NCBI GenBank assembly: GCA_963720375.1
Contig: CAVRFM010000016.1
Span: 1 to 54,217 of the forward strand
Direction of reading: 5' to 3'
DNA from: JAPLHP01 sp963720375
GTDB lineage: Bacteria > Chloroflexota > Dehalococcoidia > UBA2247 > RBG-13-53-26
DNA: 54,217 nucleotides
Below are positions 43,045-52,747 of the stretch, in pieces. Below the pieces are notes generated by a model, which had not been told where the DNA came from, ran no database searches, and was given only the letters and a program-made list of their open reading frames with translations. Position 1 is the first letter of the stretch. Each line of letters opens with the position of its first letter. A program made the translations under genes and the position numbers.

Positions 43045-43199
43045 ATCCCCTTTCCTGTCCGAATTCCAGCGCTCAATTGCTCGCCACCAGGGCAGTTATG
43101 TCCATCTATGCTGGACCCACGTGATCGCGTGCGTCACGTGCCCGCCGTTTCACCGCCCGCCACTCCATCTTGTGGAGGACGGTGGAGGGCATTTCTTCC

Positions 43200-44336
43200 T
43201 CACACAGTTCTCGCACTTGCCGGCCCCACAGCCAAGAGCCGTTCGTACACGGCCTCGACTTCGCGAACAAGCCTCTCTGTACTGAAATCTCTCATCACCC
43301 TCTCCCTCCCTGCCAGCCCCATCTGCCTTGCCACATCCATGTCTCCAAGCAGACGCAGGGTAGCCTCAGCCAGAGCCTTTGAGTCTCTTGGAGGAACCAG
43401 CATCCCGGTGACTCCGTCTCGTACAATCTCTGGGCCTCCGCCCACATTAGTGGCAACGATTGGCTTAGCAAAAGCCATCGCTTCTATGTTGACATTATCG
43501 GTACCACATCTAACTAATGCTGGATTAACAAACACATCCAGTATAGAGTAGACATTCTCCATATCGCGGCGGCGTCCCAGGAACACCATCTGTTGTTCCA
43601 CTCCTAGCTCTCTAGCTTGCTGGCGCAGTTCGTCTTCTAACAGCCCCCCACCAGCAATGACAAATTTCGCGTTAGGGGACTGCCGCGAAACCATGGCTGC
43701 CGCCTCTAAGAAATACTTGACACCCCTCTCTGGAGCTAACCTTGATGCTGTGCCAACAATCGGGATATCTGCATCAATACTCAGTTCGTTAAGCAGGTCC
43801 TTGCTCTTGCCGCCGATGTCCATTGGAACAGCAATGTTGGGACAGTTATATATGGTGATTACTTTCCGAGGTGAGAGACCATGCCGTATTAGTCTATCTC
43901 TCTCAGCATCACAGTTGGCAATAACAAAGTCGATCAAATGATTGAATAGGTGACCTACAACTGCATAGTTCATTCTCCTGATACCACGGCAAGTCCATAC
44001 CAGCTTCACTTTATCTCTCTTAATGGCCCTCCATGACAACACAGACATGATTATGGGAAGGGCTGATTGGAAGTGGATCACCTCAATCTTGTTCTCAGCA
44101 ATACAATGCCGCATGACAGAGGCATCCTTCACAAGACCCCATATATTCCTTCTCATCCCGGCCAGCACCACCGAAATCCCACGCTCGGCAAATCTGCTCA
44201 CTAAAGGGTGAGAGTTGCACATGACATACACCTCATGCCCTGCCTGTTTGAGCCCGGTAGCTAATGACAAAGTGGAGAGTTCAGTTCCACCGACATCGCC
44301 TAAGTGTGTGACCAGAAGCACCCTGAATTTCTTCAC
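43200..44336 (-). CDS. GT4 glycosyltransferase
   Basis: A 378-residue GT-B retaining glycosyltransferase. The acceptor domain has TELSTLSLATGLKQAGHEVY, and the donor domain has VGTASRLAPERGVKYFLEAA near residue 195 and CGTDNVNIEAMAFAKPIVAT near 290. The terminal helix GLAGRERVMRDFSTERLVRE is the module copied in the two relics. Its start overlaps the stop of the upstream GT4 by four bases (ATGA), which implies translational coupling. Confidence 0.9.
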   Translation of the reverse strand: MKKFRVLLVTHLGDVGGTELSTLSLATGLKQAGHEVYVMCNSHPLVSRFAERGISVVLAGMRRNIWGLVKDASVMRHCIAENKIEVIHFQSALPIIMSVLSWRAIKRDKVKLVWTCRGIRRMNYAVVGHLFNHLIDFVIANCDAERDRLIRHGLSPRKVITIYNCPNIAVPMDIGGKSKDLLNELSIDADIPIVGTASRLAPERGVKYFLEAAAMVSRQSPNAKFVIAGGGLLEDELRQQARELGVEQQMVFLGRRRDMENVYSILDVFVNPALVRCGTDNVNIEAMAFAKPIVATNVGGGPEIVRDGVTGMLVPPRDSKALAEATLRLLGDMDVARQMGLAGRERVMRDFSTERLVREVEAVYERLLAVGPASARTV

Positions 44337-45499
44337 TTTTCAATCACCTGACGGTAAATCTCATCCAGTCTTTTCCCGACCACTTGATAGCTGAATCTAT
44401 CTTCAACATAGCTGCGGATTCTCTCCGGAGAGTAGTCTGTGTAATGATCAAGCATGAAATCCATGGCTCCTGCCAGTGCTGTGACATCCTTTGGAGGAAC
44501 AAGTATGCCGACATCCTTATTGATGAACCCACTAGGTCCCGGTATATCGCTGGCTATTACCGGCTTGCCGCAAGCCATTGCTTCGATATAAACCACCCCA
44601 AAGTTCTCGTACAAACTCGGCATAACGAAGAAATCACAATTCTTCATGAAGCTGTATACCTCAGGCTGTCTGCCATGAAATACCACATTCTCTTGCAGGC
44701 CCAGTTTTGCTGCCATTTGCTCGTATTCACTCCTTTGTGGGCCATCGCCAACTATGTCAAGGACGAAATCATCCCTTTCCCTCCTTACGAGGTTCAGAGC
44801 TTCAAGCAGGTAAGGAATGCCTTTTCTTTGTGAGAATATGGCAACCAACAGTAGACGTTTCTTCCTATCCCCTCTTCGTTCAAGTGAAGAGGGGCAAAAC
44901 AATTCGGTATTGACTACGTTGGGTATAATGTGGAAATTGTTCCTTATGCCATACCCTTCCAAATTCCGCTGTAATACATCGCTGACTGGCAGAACTGCTC
45001 TGGCCCGATTCAAGGCAAACCGTGCTGCGAGACGGCGCTCCCAAGTCAACTCCCGCGTGATGAAATTAGTCCAATGCTCGGTAACAACAACAGGGATACC
45101 ATAGACTCCACCCAGGATAACCGCTGTCACCGCAGCAGAGTAGACGTGAGCGTGTATGATATCGGGCCTCCAGCCCTGCCTCACGAACCTGCGGAAGTAG
45201 GAGAACGTGCTGTACAAGCGAAGGGCCCTGGAGATGGAGGAGTAGTCCCTAGCCGATGGGCAGCGATACCTGATCCTGATAGTCCTGATACCATCCTCCA
45301 GGGCATCAGAGACGTCATACAGTCCCTTGATCCTGCAATGGAGGCTGTGATAGGCATGCATCACCACAACGTCGTTGTACAGGGAAGCCGCCTTGGCATG
45401 CTCCCTGATAAACACCCCGCTCAGAGGGCTGACCTCAGAAGGATACCAGGCAGGCAGAAACAGAACCCTTAGACGTTTCTGCCCAGCGGTCTCCAGCAT
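44333..45499 (-). CDS. GT4 glycosyltransferase
   Basis: A 388-residue GT4. The N-terminus reads LPAWYPSEVSPLSGVFIREH, typical of polysaccharide glycosyltransferases. The donor domain contains LLVAIFSQRKGIPYLLEALN and the Glu-x7-Glu region YENFGVVYIEAMACGKPVIA near residue 295. It lies 12 bases after the next GT4 gene and couples to the following one by an ATGA overlap. Confidence 0.9.
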   Translation of the reverse strand: MLETAGQKRLRVLFLPAWYPSEVSPLSGVFIREHAKAASLYNDVVVMHAYHSLHCRIKGLYDVSDALEDGIRTIRIRYRCPSARDYSSISRALRLYSTFSYFRRFVRQGWRPDIIHAHVYSAAVTAVILGGVYGIPVVVTEHWTNFITRELTWERRLAARFALNRARAVLPVSDVLQRNLEGYGIRNNFHIIPNVVNTELFCPSSLERRGDRKKRLLLVAIFSQRKGIPYLLEALNLVRRERDDFVLDIVGDGPQRSEYEQMAAKLGLQENVVFHGRQPEVYSFMKNCDFFVMPSLYENFGVVYIEAMACGKPVIASDIPGPSGFINKDVGILVPPKDVTALAGAMDFMLDHYTDYSPERIRSYVEDRFSYQVVGKRLDEIYRQVIEK

Positions 45500-45511
45500 G
45501 ACAGACTCCTT

Positions 45512-46615
45512 TCATCCTCCTGCCAAATCAAGCACAACCTGGTAACACTCCCTGCCCACATCCTCTCCAGTTCTGAAGCGCCAAATAGAGGATCTCTGGT
45601 AGCTTCTCTGTCCCATCTCATGCCTTAAACCCGGGGTTTTTATCAAAGTCGATATCGCCCTTGCTAGAGCCTGAGGATCTCTGGGTGGAACCAGGATACC
45701 GTTTACTCCATCCTCTACTAACTCGGGAATACCCCCTACTCTACTGGCTACTATAGGAAGCCCCAAGCACATAGCTTCAACCAATACGATACCGAAGGAT
45801 TCGTACGTTGATGGTAAAATAAAAATGTCAGCCTTTTTATACAACTCTATCAGTATGTCTGCCTTCTCGATCCTCCCTGCAAAATGAACCTGTTCCCGAA
45901 TATTAAGTTCCTTTACCATCGTCAATATTCTCTTGGTATACGGAGGAGAGACAGAGCTGTCTCCAACAATGTTCAATCTAGTATCTTTCCCATCCAGGAT
46001 ACTTAGCGCCTTAAGTAGATATTCAATCCCCTTACGCGGAACGAAGTAGCCGACAAAAAGCAGGTTGACATGACTCCCGTTGGCACCCAATGAAGGTGGT
46101 ACTACACAGTCACTGAATACCGATCGGATAGGAGGATAGACCACCCTCAGCTTATACTGTGGAACTCCCATCATGGTAGCCGTGTCCTGAGCCATGGTCA
46201 GGCTTGAGGCAATGACCATGTCCATTGGCACGAAGAAAAGCCGGCTTACTATCTTATCAGCGAAGTTCTTGAGACGGGATCTCCGATAGCCGAAATTGAA
46301 TACCTGCACCGTGGCCACCAACCTTGCCTTTCTCGTCAAATATATGAGGAAGTTGGATAGAAGTAGATGCAAATGCGATGAGTAGTCCTCCATAAGGATA
46401 ACGTCTCTGCCGCGGCGCAATCTGACAAATCGCCAGAGATACCACAAATTCGTCAACATCAAGCTCTTCTTGATGAAACGACCCGGCGAGTTGTCAGTCT
46501 GCAGAAACTCGACTGTTACACCTGCCGCCTCAAGATACTTGGCCACTTCGGCAAGATACTGGTCGCCCCCGGTCACAATATGATCAAGCTTGGCGCCAGC
46601 ATAGACAACCCTCAT
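45512..46615 (-). CDS. GT4 glycosyltransferase
   Basis: A 367-residue GT4 starting MRVVYAGAKLDHIVTGGDQY, with donor-domain motifs LLFVGYFVPRKGIEYLLKAL and YESFGIVLVEAMCLGLPIVA. The open frame continues upstream into the ligase gene, giving an apparent 863-residue fusion. That is an artefact of the frameshift at about 46868. The real start is the ATG at 46615, which overlaps the true ligase stop by four bases (ATGA). Confidence 0.88.
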   Translation of the reverse strand: MRVVYAGAKLDHIVTGGDQYLAEVAKYLEAAGVTVEFLQTDNSPGRFIKKSLMLTNLWYLWRFVRLRRGRDVILMEDYSSHLHLLLSNFLIYLTRKARLVATVQVFNFGYRRSRLKNFADKIVSRLFFVPMDMVIASSLTMAQDTATMMGVPQYKLRVVYPPIRSVFSDCVVPPSLGANGSHVNLLFVGYFVPRKGIEYLLKALSILDGKDTRLNIVGDSSVSPPYTKRILTMVKELNIREQVHFAGRIEKADILIELYKKADIFILPSTYESFGIVLVEAMCLGLPIVASRVGGIPELVEDGVNGILVPPRDPQALARAISTLIKTPGLRHEMGQRSYQRSSIWRFRTGEDVGRECYQVVLDLAGG

Positions 46616-48103
46616 AGCTTCTCCTTCGAAAGCCCACCTTCCTCCCGAGTCACACTTCTGATCGCCAGAGTGATCCCCATAGCCAACCACAAGGGAAGTG
46701 CATACATAAGACAGTCGTAGGTAAAGAGCCAGACCAGACTGGCAAACATGGATGCTAAAGTTCCAATCTGCAGGTAACGCAGCCAACCATCCATACTTCT
46801 TCGGAGATTTGATATTCCAACCGCAACCACTGAGCCCATGAAAACCAATAGCAGTAGCATACCGAGCTAACCCCCCCTCAGCTAACATGAGAACATAGGA
46901 GTTATGAGGATAGTTCAGCAGCACTCTCAACCCTCCCGTCCCCACGCCAAAGATCGGGTTTTGGTGGAATATCTCCATTCCGTAACGAATCCAAGATGCC
47001 CTGTCACTATACGCCCCATGTTCTAGAGCGCTCATCCCGCCAGTAATGCTTTCTACAGCAGCAAATTTGGCCTGCATTGACTCAGGTATCAATTTGCTAC
47101 CTGCCAAACCATATGCCGCCAGAAAGACAACCAATAGAATAACCACGATGATGGCCCCTAAGGCCCTGGCTTTATTCTTGAGCGGTATAAGGAACCACAT
47201 GGATGCCAAACCTATTCCCAAGGCAATCCAGTTCGTTGCAGACAAAGAGATACCAATGGCTAACAATATGAGAAAGAGGGCAATTATGACCAAGATTCTC
47301 CGAGGGAGTGACATCTTCAGGCCCAGCAGGAATGGAATGCATATGAGGAAGGAAACCACCAGGAAGTTCGCCATATAATTGCTGTCATAGAATACACTGG
47401 TGATGCGTTCTCGTGACCAGTTAGAACCAGAGAATACCTCACTGCCCCAGAAGGAACGGTAGATGTTGCCAATGAAATCGTAGGCTACAACTCTTTGCAG
47501 TAACCCCACTATGGTCACCGCTATGGCCGCCGCCGTAAGACAATAGATGGTCAGTTTCAATTGGCTTCTATGCTTTATGAAACTCCCTATTATGATGAAC
47601 ATTAAGAAAGTGGGGATGATCCAAAGAAAGAAGGTAGGTCCCTGATCTGTCAGCGGATTTGGGAACAGAGTCCCCTGCTCAGAGTATTCTCTAAACCAAT
47701 AAGACACAAACATATAGACAATGAGTACAATTCCAAGGAATAGCGGCACACTCAAGACACGATTTACCCTAGTCTTTTTCTGCACAAACGAGCTGATGCC
47801 AAAAATTATGAGAGCAACAATCGGGAAACACATCACAATGTAACCCGGCATGCCAAATACAGAACGCATCAATGGCAGGGTGAGAACCATCAGTGTCAAG
47901 GCTAATCCGGGTGTCAGCAATAGCCAGATCAGAAGAAGGCACCCCAGCGGCACAGCAGCAATGAATGGCTGCCATACCACTAGCAACCCGGTTAGTGCTA
48001 CGCTGATGAGCGTTAGCACAATAGCAGCCTGTTGGCTAGCTTTGGTAGCTTGCGGTAACACACCCTCTCTACGTAGTACAGGCAGCATCATAGTTGTTCT
48101 CAA
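46612..48103 (-). CDS. O-antigen ligase/polymerase (Wzy/WaaL type), one frameshift
   Basis: An integral membrane protein of about 496 residues with 11-12 helices. The Wzy_C core is in the middle (helices around residues 240-330), and the periplasmic loop has the RASWIRYGMEIFHQNPIFGV-type motif and YPHNSYVLMLAEGG. A one-base insertion near 46866-46870 shifts the frame there. The next frame supplies the expected final helices (MLLLLVFMGSVVAVGISNLR and on) and the stop at 46612. It should polymerise or ligate lipid-linked repeat units on the outer face of the membrane. Confidence 0.83.
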
Positions 48104-48132
48104 CTTGTTTTAAGCACGTTTATGGAGCAACA

Positions 48133-49050
48133 TCACCTTTCCTTATTGGCATAGACTATCTCTCTTTTATATAGCGAAACTTCAAACCCCCGCCTTGCCA
48201 ACTGAGGAACAACAGTTCTATAGGTTGGTTCTCCATTTACGACATGGTAGGCAGCTATTGCCAGTTTAACGTCAGTTCTTAACGTCTGATCCATCCCCTT
48301 TAGTGCCTCAATCTCCGAGCCCTCAATATCCATTTTGATGAAATTAACTTGGGATAGACCCAGCTCTCGCAACATATTGTCCACAGTATCAACTTCGACC
48401 GTAATAGATTTATCTCTATCTTTCGTCCTATAGAATGCGTCTGCGCATAGACTATCGGCACCTTGATGGCTGGCCAGATGGAGCTCTAATTTGCCCTTCG
48501 TGCTCCAACCCCCTTTCTGGACAGCGACCACGTTTGTCAACCCATTTGCTTCGATATTCCTGAGTAAAAGGGCAAAATTGTTCGGCTCTGGTTCTATCGC
48601 AATAACCCTGCCCTCGTTACCAATGGCATGGGCCGCTTTCACCGCGAATGTCCCTACATGCGCACCTATATCTACGACCGTATCACCTCTTTTGAGTCGG
48701 TAACCACGCTCATATACACTTAGATATACAACTTCGTATAAGATTTCAAAGAAACTGCCGAATGATGGATAATCCTTCATTTTGGATAATTTCTGCTGGT
48801 CTCCGTATTTCATCCAGCGGCGCTCAGTCTTATCCTTCGACCCGTGAAGCTTTATGCCATTATCTAACTCCACCAATAAGACGCCATCTTCCACTAACCC
48901 CGCCTTCCTTATCCGGCTATTCAGGCTATGGACAGGGGGATTACATCGGCTGTAGTACTGTTTCCGCAGGACTTCTTTAAAGTTGCCCTCCGGTAGTGGT
49001 CGGCCGATAGCCCAACCGAAGATCTGACTAGCACTGCTTATTGCCTTCAT
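48133..49050 (-). CDS. FkbM-family methyltransferase
   Basis: A 305-residue protein with an FkbM O-methyltransferase domain from about residue 105. SAM motif I is VVDIGAHVGTFAVKAAHAIG, the acidic loop is VIAIEPEPNN, and the FkbM signature FIKMDIEGSEIEALKG lies near residue 238. The first 100 residues are less typical. Members methylate sugar hydroxyls in surface glycans. The start overlaps the flippase stop by four bases. Confidence 0.88.
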   Translation of the reverse strand: MKAISSASQIFGWAIGRPLPEGNFKEVLRKQYYSRCNPPVHSLNSRIRKAGLVEDGVLLVELDNGIKLHGSKDKTERRWMKYGDQQKLSKMKDYPSFGSFFEILYEVVYLSVYERGYRLKRGDTVVDIGAHVGTFAVKAAHAIGNEGRVIAIEPEPNNFALLLRNIEANGLTNVVAVQKGGWSTKGKLELHLASHQGADSLCADAFYRTKDRDKSITVEVDTVDNMLRELGLSQVNFIKMDIEGSEIEALKGMDQTLRTDVKLAIAAYHVVNGEPTYRTVVPQLARRGFEVSLYKREIVYANKER

Positions 49051-50487
49051 CTTCTCATCTTCTCCCTCATTGCGACCAACCTTCTCAACTCAGGACCGAA
49101 GATTAGGCAGGTTAGCATGGCAAAGCTGGCAAGATAGACAAGCATTGGAGCAATGGTACCCCCGATCAGCAGAGATGAGGACAAGAAGACACCGAGATAA
49201 ATCAATATTCCTAAAAGGTTTCTTGCCATCCGAAATCGGGACTCACCCGTCATATTCCTGAGCTCGATTTCATTCAGCAGATACCAGACCAGAAAGATTA
49301 TCAGATTGACAACTGCCACACTCAGTAGGGTCCCCACTAGTTTTATAGCCAGGATATTCAACCCTACCAAGAGACATAAAATGACAAATCCCCAAAGCAA
49401 GTACCGCCGCTGCTTGCGATACACCCAATAGTAATTCTGGTGGATGATTTGGATCACTACCCCAAATCCCACGGAGCAAAACAGGACACGAAGTATAGGC
49501 AGGCTCTCAGAATAGTGGGGCAAATATAGGCGAATGACTAGGCTCATCGGAAAGAAGAGGGACAGCATTAAACCCCATAGCATTATCAGCAGAGGCTTCC
49601 CTTGAGAATAGGCCTTTTGCCGCACATCGTCAGATGCAGCGGAGAGGTGAGGAAAAGCAACAGTGGACACCGAATTAACCAGAGTGTAGATAGTTGCTAG
49701 AAGGGAACCGGCAAAAGCATACAGGGCGAACTTCTCCACAGTGAAGAAGGAACTTGTCATCAATCTGTCTAGGCTGAGGATAATAACAAAGGCCATCCCC
49801 CCCAGCATCACAAATATACCTGACGATATGTTTTCCTTCCCGTAGTTAAGCAGTGCTGATAGAGAAGATCGCTTGAGAATAACATACTTGCGGAGGTAAA
49901 GCCCCAGAACTACTAGGTTCAAGAACGTCATCGCTAGCCCCATGGCTATGAAGTAGTAGAATCGGAGATAGCCGAGGGAAATCAGCAATAGCACACCACC
50001 TGCACTGGCAATACACATACCTATATTCACAATGCCAGCGAATTTGAATCTCCTGGTAGCGATTGTTACACGGTAGAAGAGCTCCTGGATGCCGGAAATG
50101 ACCATGAACGGGAGTAACATAATTAGCAACCATCCTATGGGCAGGCTCGTGAATGAAAAGGAATATCAGCAATGCCGAGGGAACAACCACAGCCATTAGT
50201 TCTAGAAAAATAAACCTGGTGGCACGATCGATCTCAGCGCTAGCCTCAGTGATGTCTTTCCCCGATAGCCTGAGGTAAACTCCATCTGTGAAAGACAGAT
50301 AGAGCAGACTGACATATGTAACATAGAGGTAAAACAGCTGATAGTATCCGTAGTCCTCGATAGGAAGATACTTAGGTATCAGGAGTGCGGCACCACCACT
50401 TATTGCTAGGCTGATTAGACTGCTGCCGGTGAAGATAAAGGTATCCGTAAAGAAGCTTCTGACACTATTTGCCTGGCTCGTTGCCAC
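49047..50487 (-). CDS. Wzx-type polysaccharide flippase, one frameshift
   Basis: A MATE/MOP-type membrane flippase of 479 residues when repaired, with about 12-14 helices. The N-terminal part ends in frame one at LLIFLFIH; one extra base near 50148-50151 moves the rest to the next frame, which continues TSLPIGWLLIMLLPFMVISG. The N-terminal signature SLISLAISGGAALLIPKYLP and the central SLDRLMTSSFFTVEKFALYA fit the polysaccharide biosynthesis family. It moves lipid-linked repeat units across the membrane. Confidence 0.85.
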
Positions 50488-50679
50488 AGTCTGGACGCCG
50501 CCAGAACTGCCAGCCCCCCCTCATGTATACTCGCCTCTTTTGCCTTCAATACCCTTCTCCCTTCAACAACGACCTTCCCTCATATTATGTGTACTAGCAT
50601 ATTGATCTTCTACGATATATATCCCCAAAACAAAAAAGGCCATCTGAATTTAAACGGTTGACGTTTCAATAAAACAACA

Positions 50680-50715
50680 AGGGATCCCCTGACAGATTGT
50701 CCCTAGCCGATCCCT
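50680..50715 (-). terminator. Rho-independent-like terminator after the BY-kinase gene
   Basis: On the minus strand AGGGATC (50715-50709) pairs with GATCCCT (50686-50680), followed by TGTTGTTTTATT. It lies 40 bases beyond the stop at 50755 and would separate the kinase gene from the flippase operon. Confidence 0.5.
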
Positions 50716-50754
50716 GCTGAGTTCGGGATACAATGTTTTCGGCCATGATCTTCC

Positions 50755-52599
50755 CTATCTCTCGAATCGACCGCGAATTGAGCTGAATAGGCGGCTTACA
50801 GGGGAAGGCTGCCACTTGGCCTGCCTTTTCTTGGTCGGTTCGACAGCAGATTCTTTGCGAAATCTGCCCAAGACGCGACTCGTAACGGAACTCTGACGCG
50901 GCTTGATATTGATCTCCTCAGTAGCCAGCCGCTCGTGAACCCTGGTGACAAACTCGCCCGAGGTAGTAGGGGCTATAGGGCGTTGCCGTTCACCTTCCTC
51001 TTCCTTCTCATCATGACCGTCATGACCATGATGGCCGTAGTAACTATAGTAACCATAGTAGCCATAGTAGTAACCACTACGGCCACGAATTCTCTTGCCA
51101 TTAAGCACTACCCCAATGACATTTGCACTGCCCCTGATCAGAGATTCCTTGGCTTCGGTTAGCGCCTCACCGGTAGTACTTCCCACTTCCACAACCATTA
51201 TCACCCCGTCTACTTTGGCGGCCAGGATCGCTGTATCAGCTACTGCCAAGGTAGGTGCAGTGTCTAATATAACCACATCAGCCTCTCTCTTGAGTTGGTC
51301 CCGTATAAAGTCAACACGCGGTGAGCCAAGAAGCTCGGCAGGATTAGGAACCGATGTTCCGGCAGTGAGCACTCTCAGCCCTTCAAAATCGGTGGGCTGG
51401 AGAAGAGCAGACAGGTCAACTTGCTCAGCCAGAGGCCGACCAGTCAAGCCCAGACTGCCAGAGGCTTTGACAGTATCACGCATGCGGAGCATATTGGTGA
51501 ACCCACGGGTATTGGAGAGATGAAAGAAGTGGTGCTGGGTGGGATGCCTCAAATCGCAATCCACAAGTATCACCCGCCTTCCTGCTTGGGCCAGGGCTAT
51601 CGCCAGATTGGCAGTCACCGTGCTCTTGCCTTCGTTCATGCCTGCACTGGTCACTGCTATGGTGTGCAACGGCTTGTCCAGGCCGACGAACTGGAGATTA
51701 GCCCGTATCTTTCGATAACCTTCCAACACGGCGCCTTTTGGGTGGACTTCAGTCATGAGTACACAGTCTCGTTTCTTGTCTTTCTTATCCTTCTTAAAAC
51801 GCACAATGGCCCCTAATATGGGTAAACCAGTCAGCCTGATGACATCCTCGCTGGTCTTCACGGAACGGTCCATATACTCAATGAAGAAGGCACTTCCAAT
51901 AGTGAGGATAAGACCAAGGGCGCAAGCCAGAGCAACATTCCTCCAGGTGTTGCGGCTCAGCGGCATGCTGGGGGCAGAGGCCGGCTCCATGACGACAACA
52001 GCATTGGCTACCATAGCGCGCCCCAGTTCTGCTGTCCAGGCACTCTGAAGCAACTGAAGCTGCTCAAGTTCAGCCTCTTCATCAGCTGTCCTATCTGGCA
52101 TTGCCTCCAACGCAGCTATCTGACTGTTTATCGTAGCCAGCGACTGATTGGCCTGACTAACGAAAGTTTCCTGGTACCACTTCACAAAGATTCCAGCAGT
52201 GGTATTGGCTATCAACGCAGCCCTTGATGGCCTCCAGTGCTTAGCACTCAATCTTATGAGACTAGTATTGCTATCCGTTTCAACAACTATTACTTTAGCC
52301 AGAGTTTCACGAGTGTACGATAGACTGGGGTCAATTTCATTGAGCTTGCTGACGACTTCCTGCATCACCGAGGGCTGTTTGATTAGTTCAGCCACGCTGG
52401 ACGTAGATGTACCATACTGGTACTGCGAAGAATAGAGCTCCTGATTGGTATTCTGCTGAACAAGGAGAACGGTGGTAGCCCGATAGGTCTCCTCTGCCCT
52501 CTGACTGGCAAAGTAGGCTACGCCGCCGCTAATTAAAATCCCAGCCAGAATCAACCATAACCATTTGCGGACCACTGCCCCGTAGTGCCGTATTTCCAT
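50755..52599 (-). CDS. Wzz/BY-kinase fusion (Wzc type) with internal Tyr/His-rich cluster
   Basis: A 614-residue polysaccharide co-polymerase and tyrosine autokinase. The Wzz domain is flanked by helices at residues about 13-30 and 220-240, the second preceded by the Pro motif PASAPSMPLSRN. The kinase has Walker A SAGMNEGKSTV near 318, Walker A' VILVDCDLRHP near 345 and Walker B VVILDTAPT near 455. A Tyr cluster (YYYGYYGYYSYY, residues 510-521) is followed by GHHGHDGHD (522-530) and then about 84 further residues ending in a basic tail (SRLFSSIRGRFER). In most Wzc proteins the Tyr cluster is the very C-terminus. AGGAGGG precedes the start. It controls chain length and export. Confidence 0.92.
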   Translation of the reverse strand: MEIRHYGAVVRKWLWLILAGILISGGVAYFASQRAEETYRATTVLLVQQNTNQELYSSQYQYGTSTSSVAELIKQPSVMQEVVSKLNEIDPSLSYTRETLAKVIVVETDSNTSLIRLSAKHWRPSRAALIANTTAGIFVKWYQETFVSQANQSLATINSQIAALEAMPDRTADEEAELEQLQLLQSAWTAELGRAMVANAVVVMEPASAPSMPLSRNTWRNVALACALGLILTIGSAFFIEYMDRSVKTSEDVIRLTGLPILGAIVRFKKDKKDKKRDCVLMTEVHPKGAVLEGYRKIRANLQFVGLDKPLHTIAVTSAGMNEGKSTVTANLAIALAQAGRRVILVDCDLRHPTQHHFFHLSNTRGFTNMLRMRDTVKASGSLGLTGRPLAEQVDLSALLQPTDFEGLRVLTAGTSVPNPAELLGSPRVDFIRDQLKREADVVILDTAPTLAVADTAILAAKVDGVIMVVEVGSTTGEALTEAKESLIRGSANVIGVVLNGKRIRGRSGYYYGYYGYYSYYGHHGHDGHDEKEEEGERQRPIAPTTSGEFVTRVHERLATEEINIKPRQSSVTSRVLGRFRKESAVEPTKKRQAKWQPSPVSRLFSSIRGRFER

Positions 52600-52747
52600 A
52601 GATACCCTCCTCTCACTTGATTGATAACCACTCGGGATCAGGACTGATCACTGATAATATCTAAATAATCCTATACGATTTATATCTCTAAGATATGTTA
52701 AACCAATATCTGCATTTCTGCAAGTACCAACCTGCTTTCTACTGATC

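Noticed and set aside
43045..43199. The rest of a glycosyltransferase upstream of relic 2
   Set aside because: Translation in all frames gives no recognisable glycosyltransferase motif; the segment looks like unrelated or decayed DNA.
45512..48103. An 863-residue fusion of an O-antigen ligase and a glycosyltransferase
   Set aside because: The expected final helices of the ligase lie in the next frame and end in a stop that overlaps a good glycosyltransferase ATG. The middle of the apparent fusion (about 46620-46860) reads as nonsense. A one-base shift explains it.
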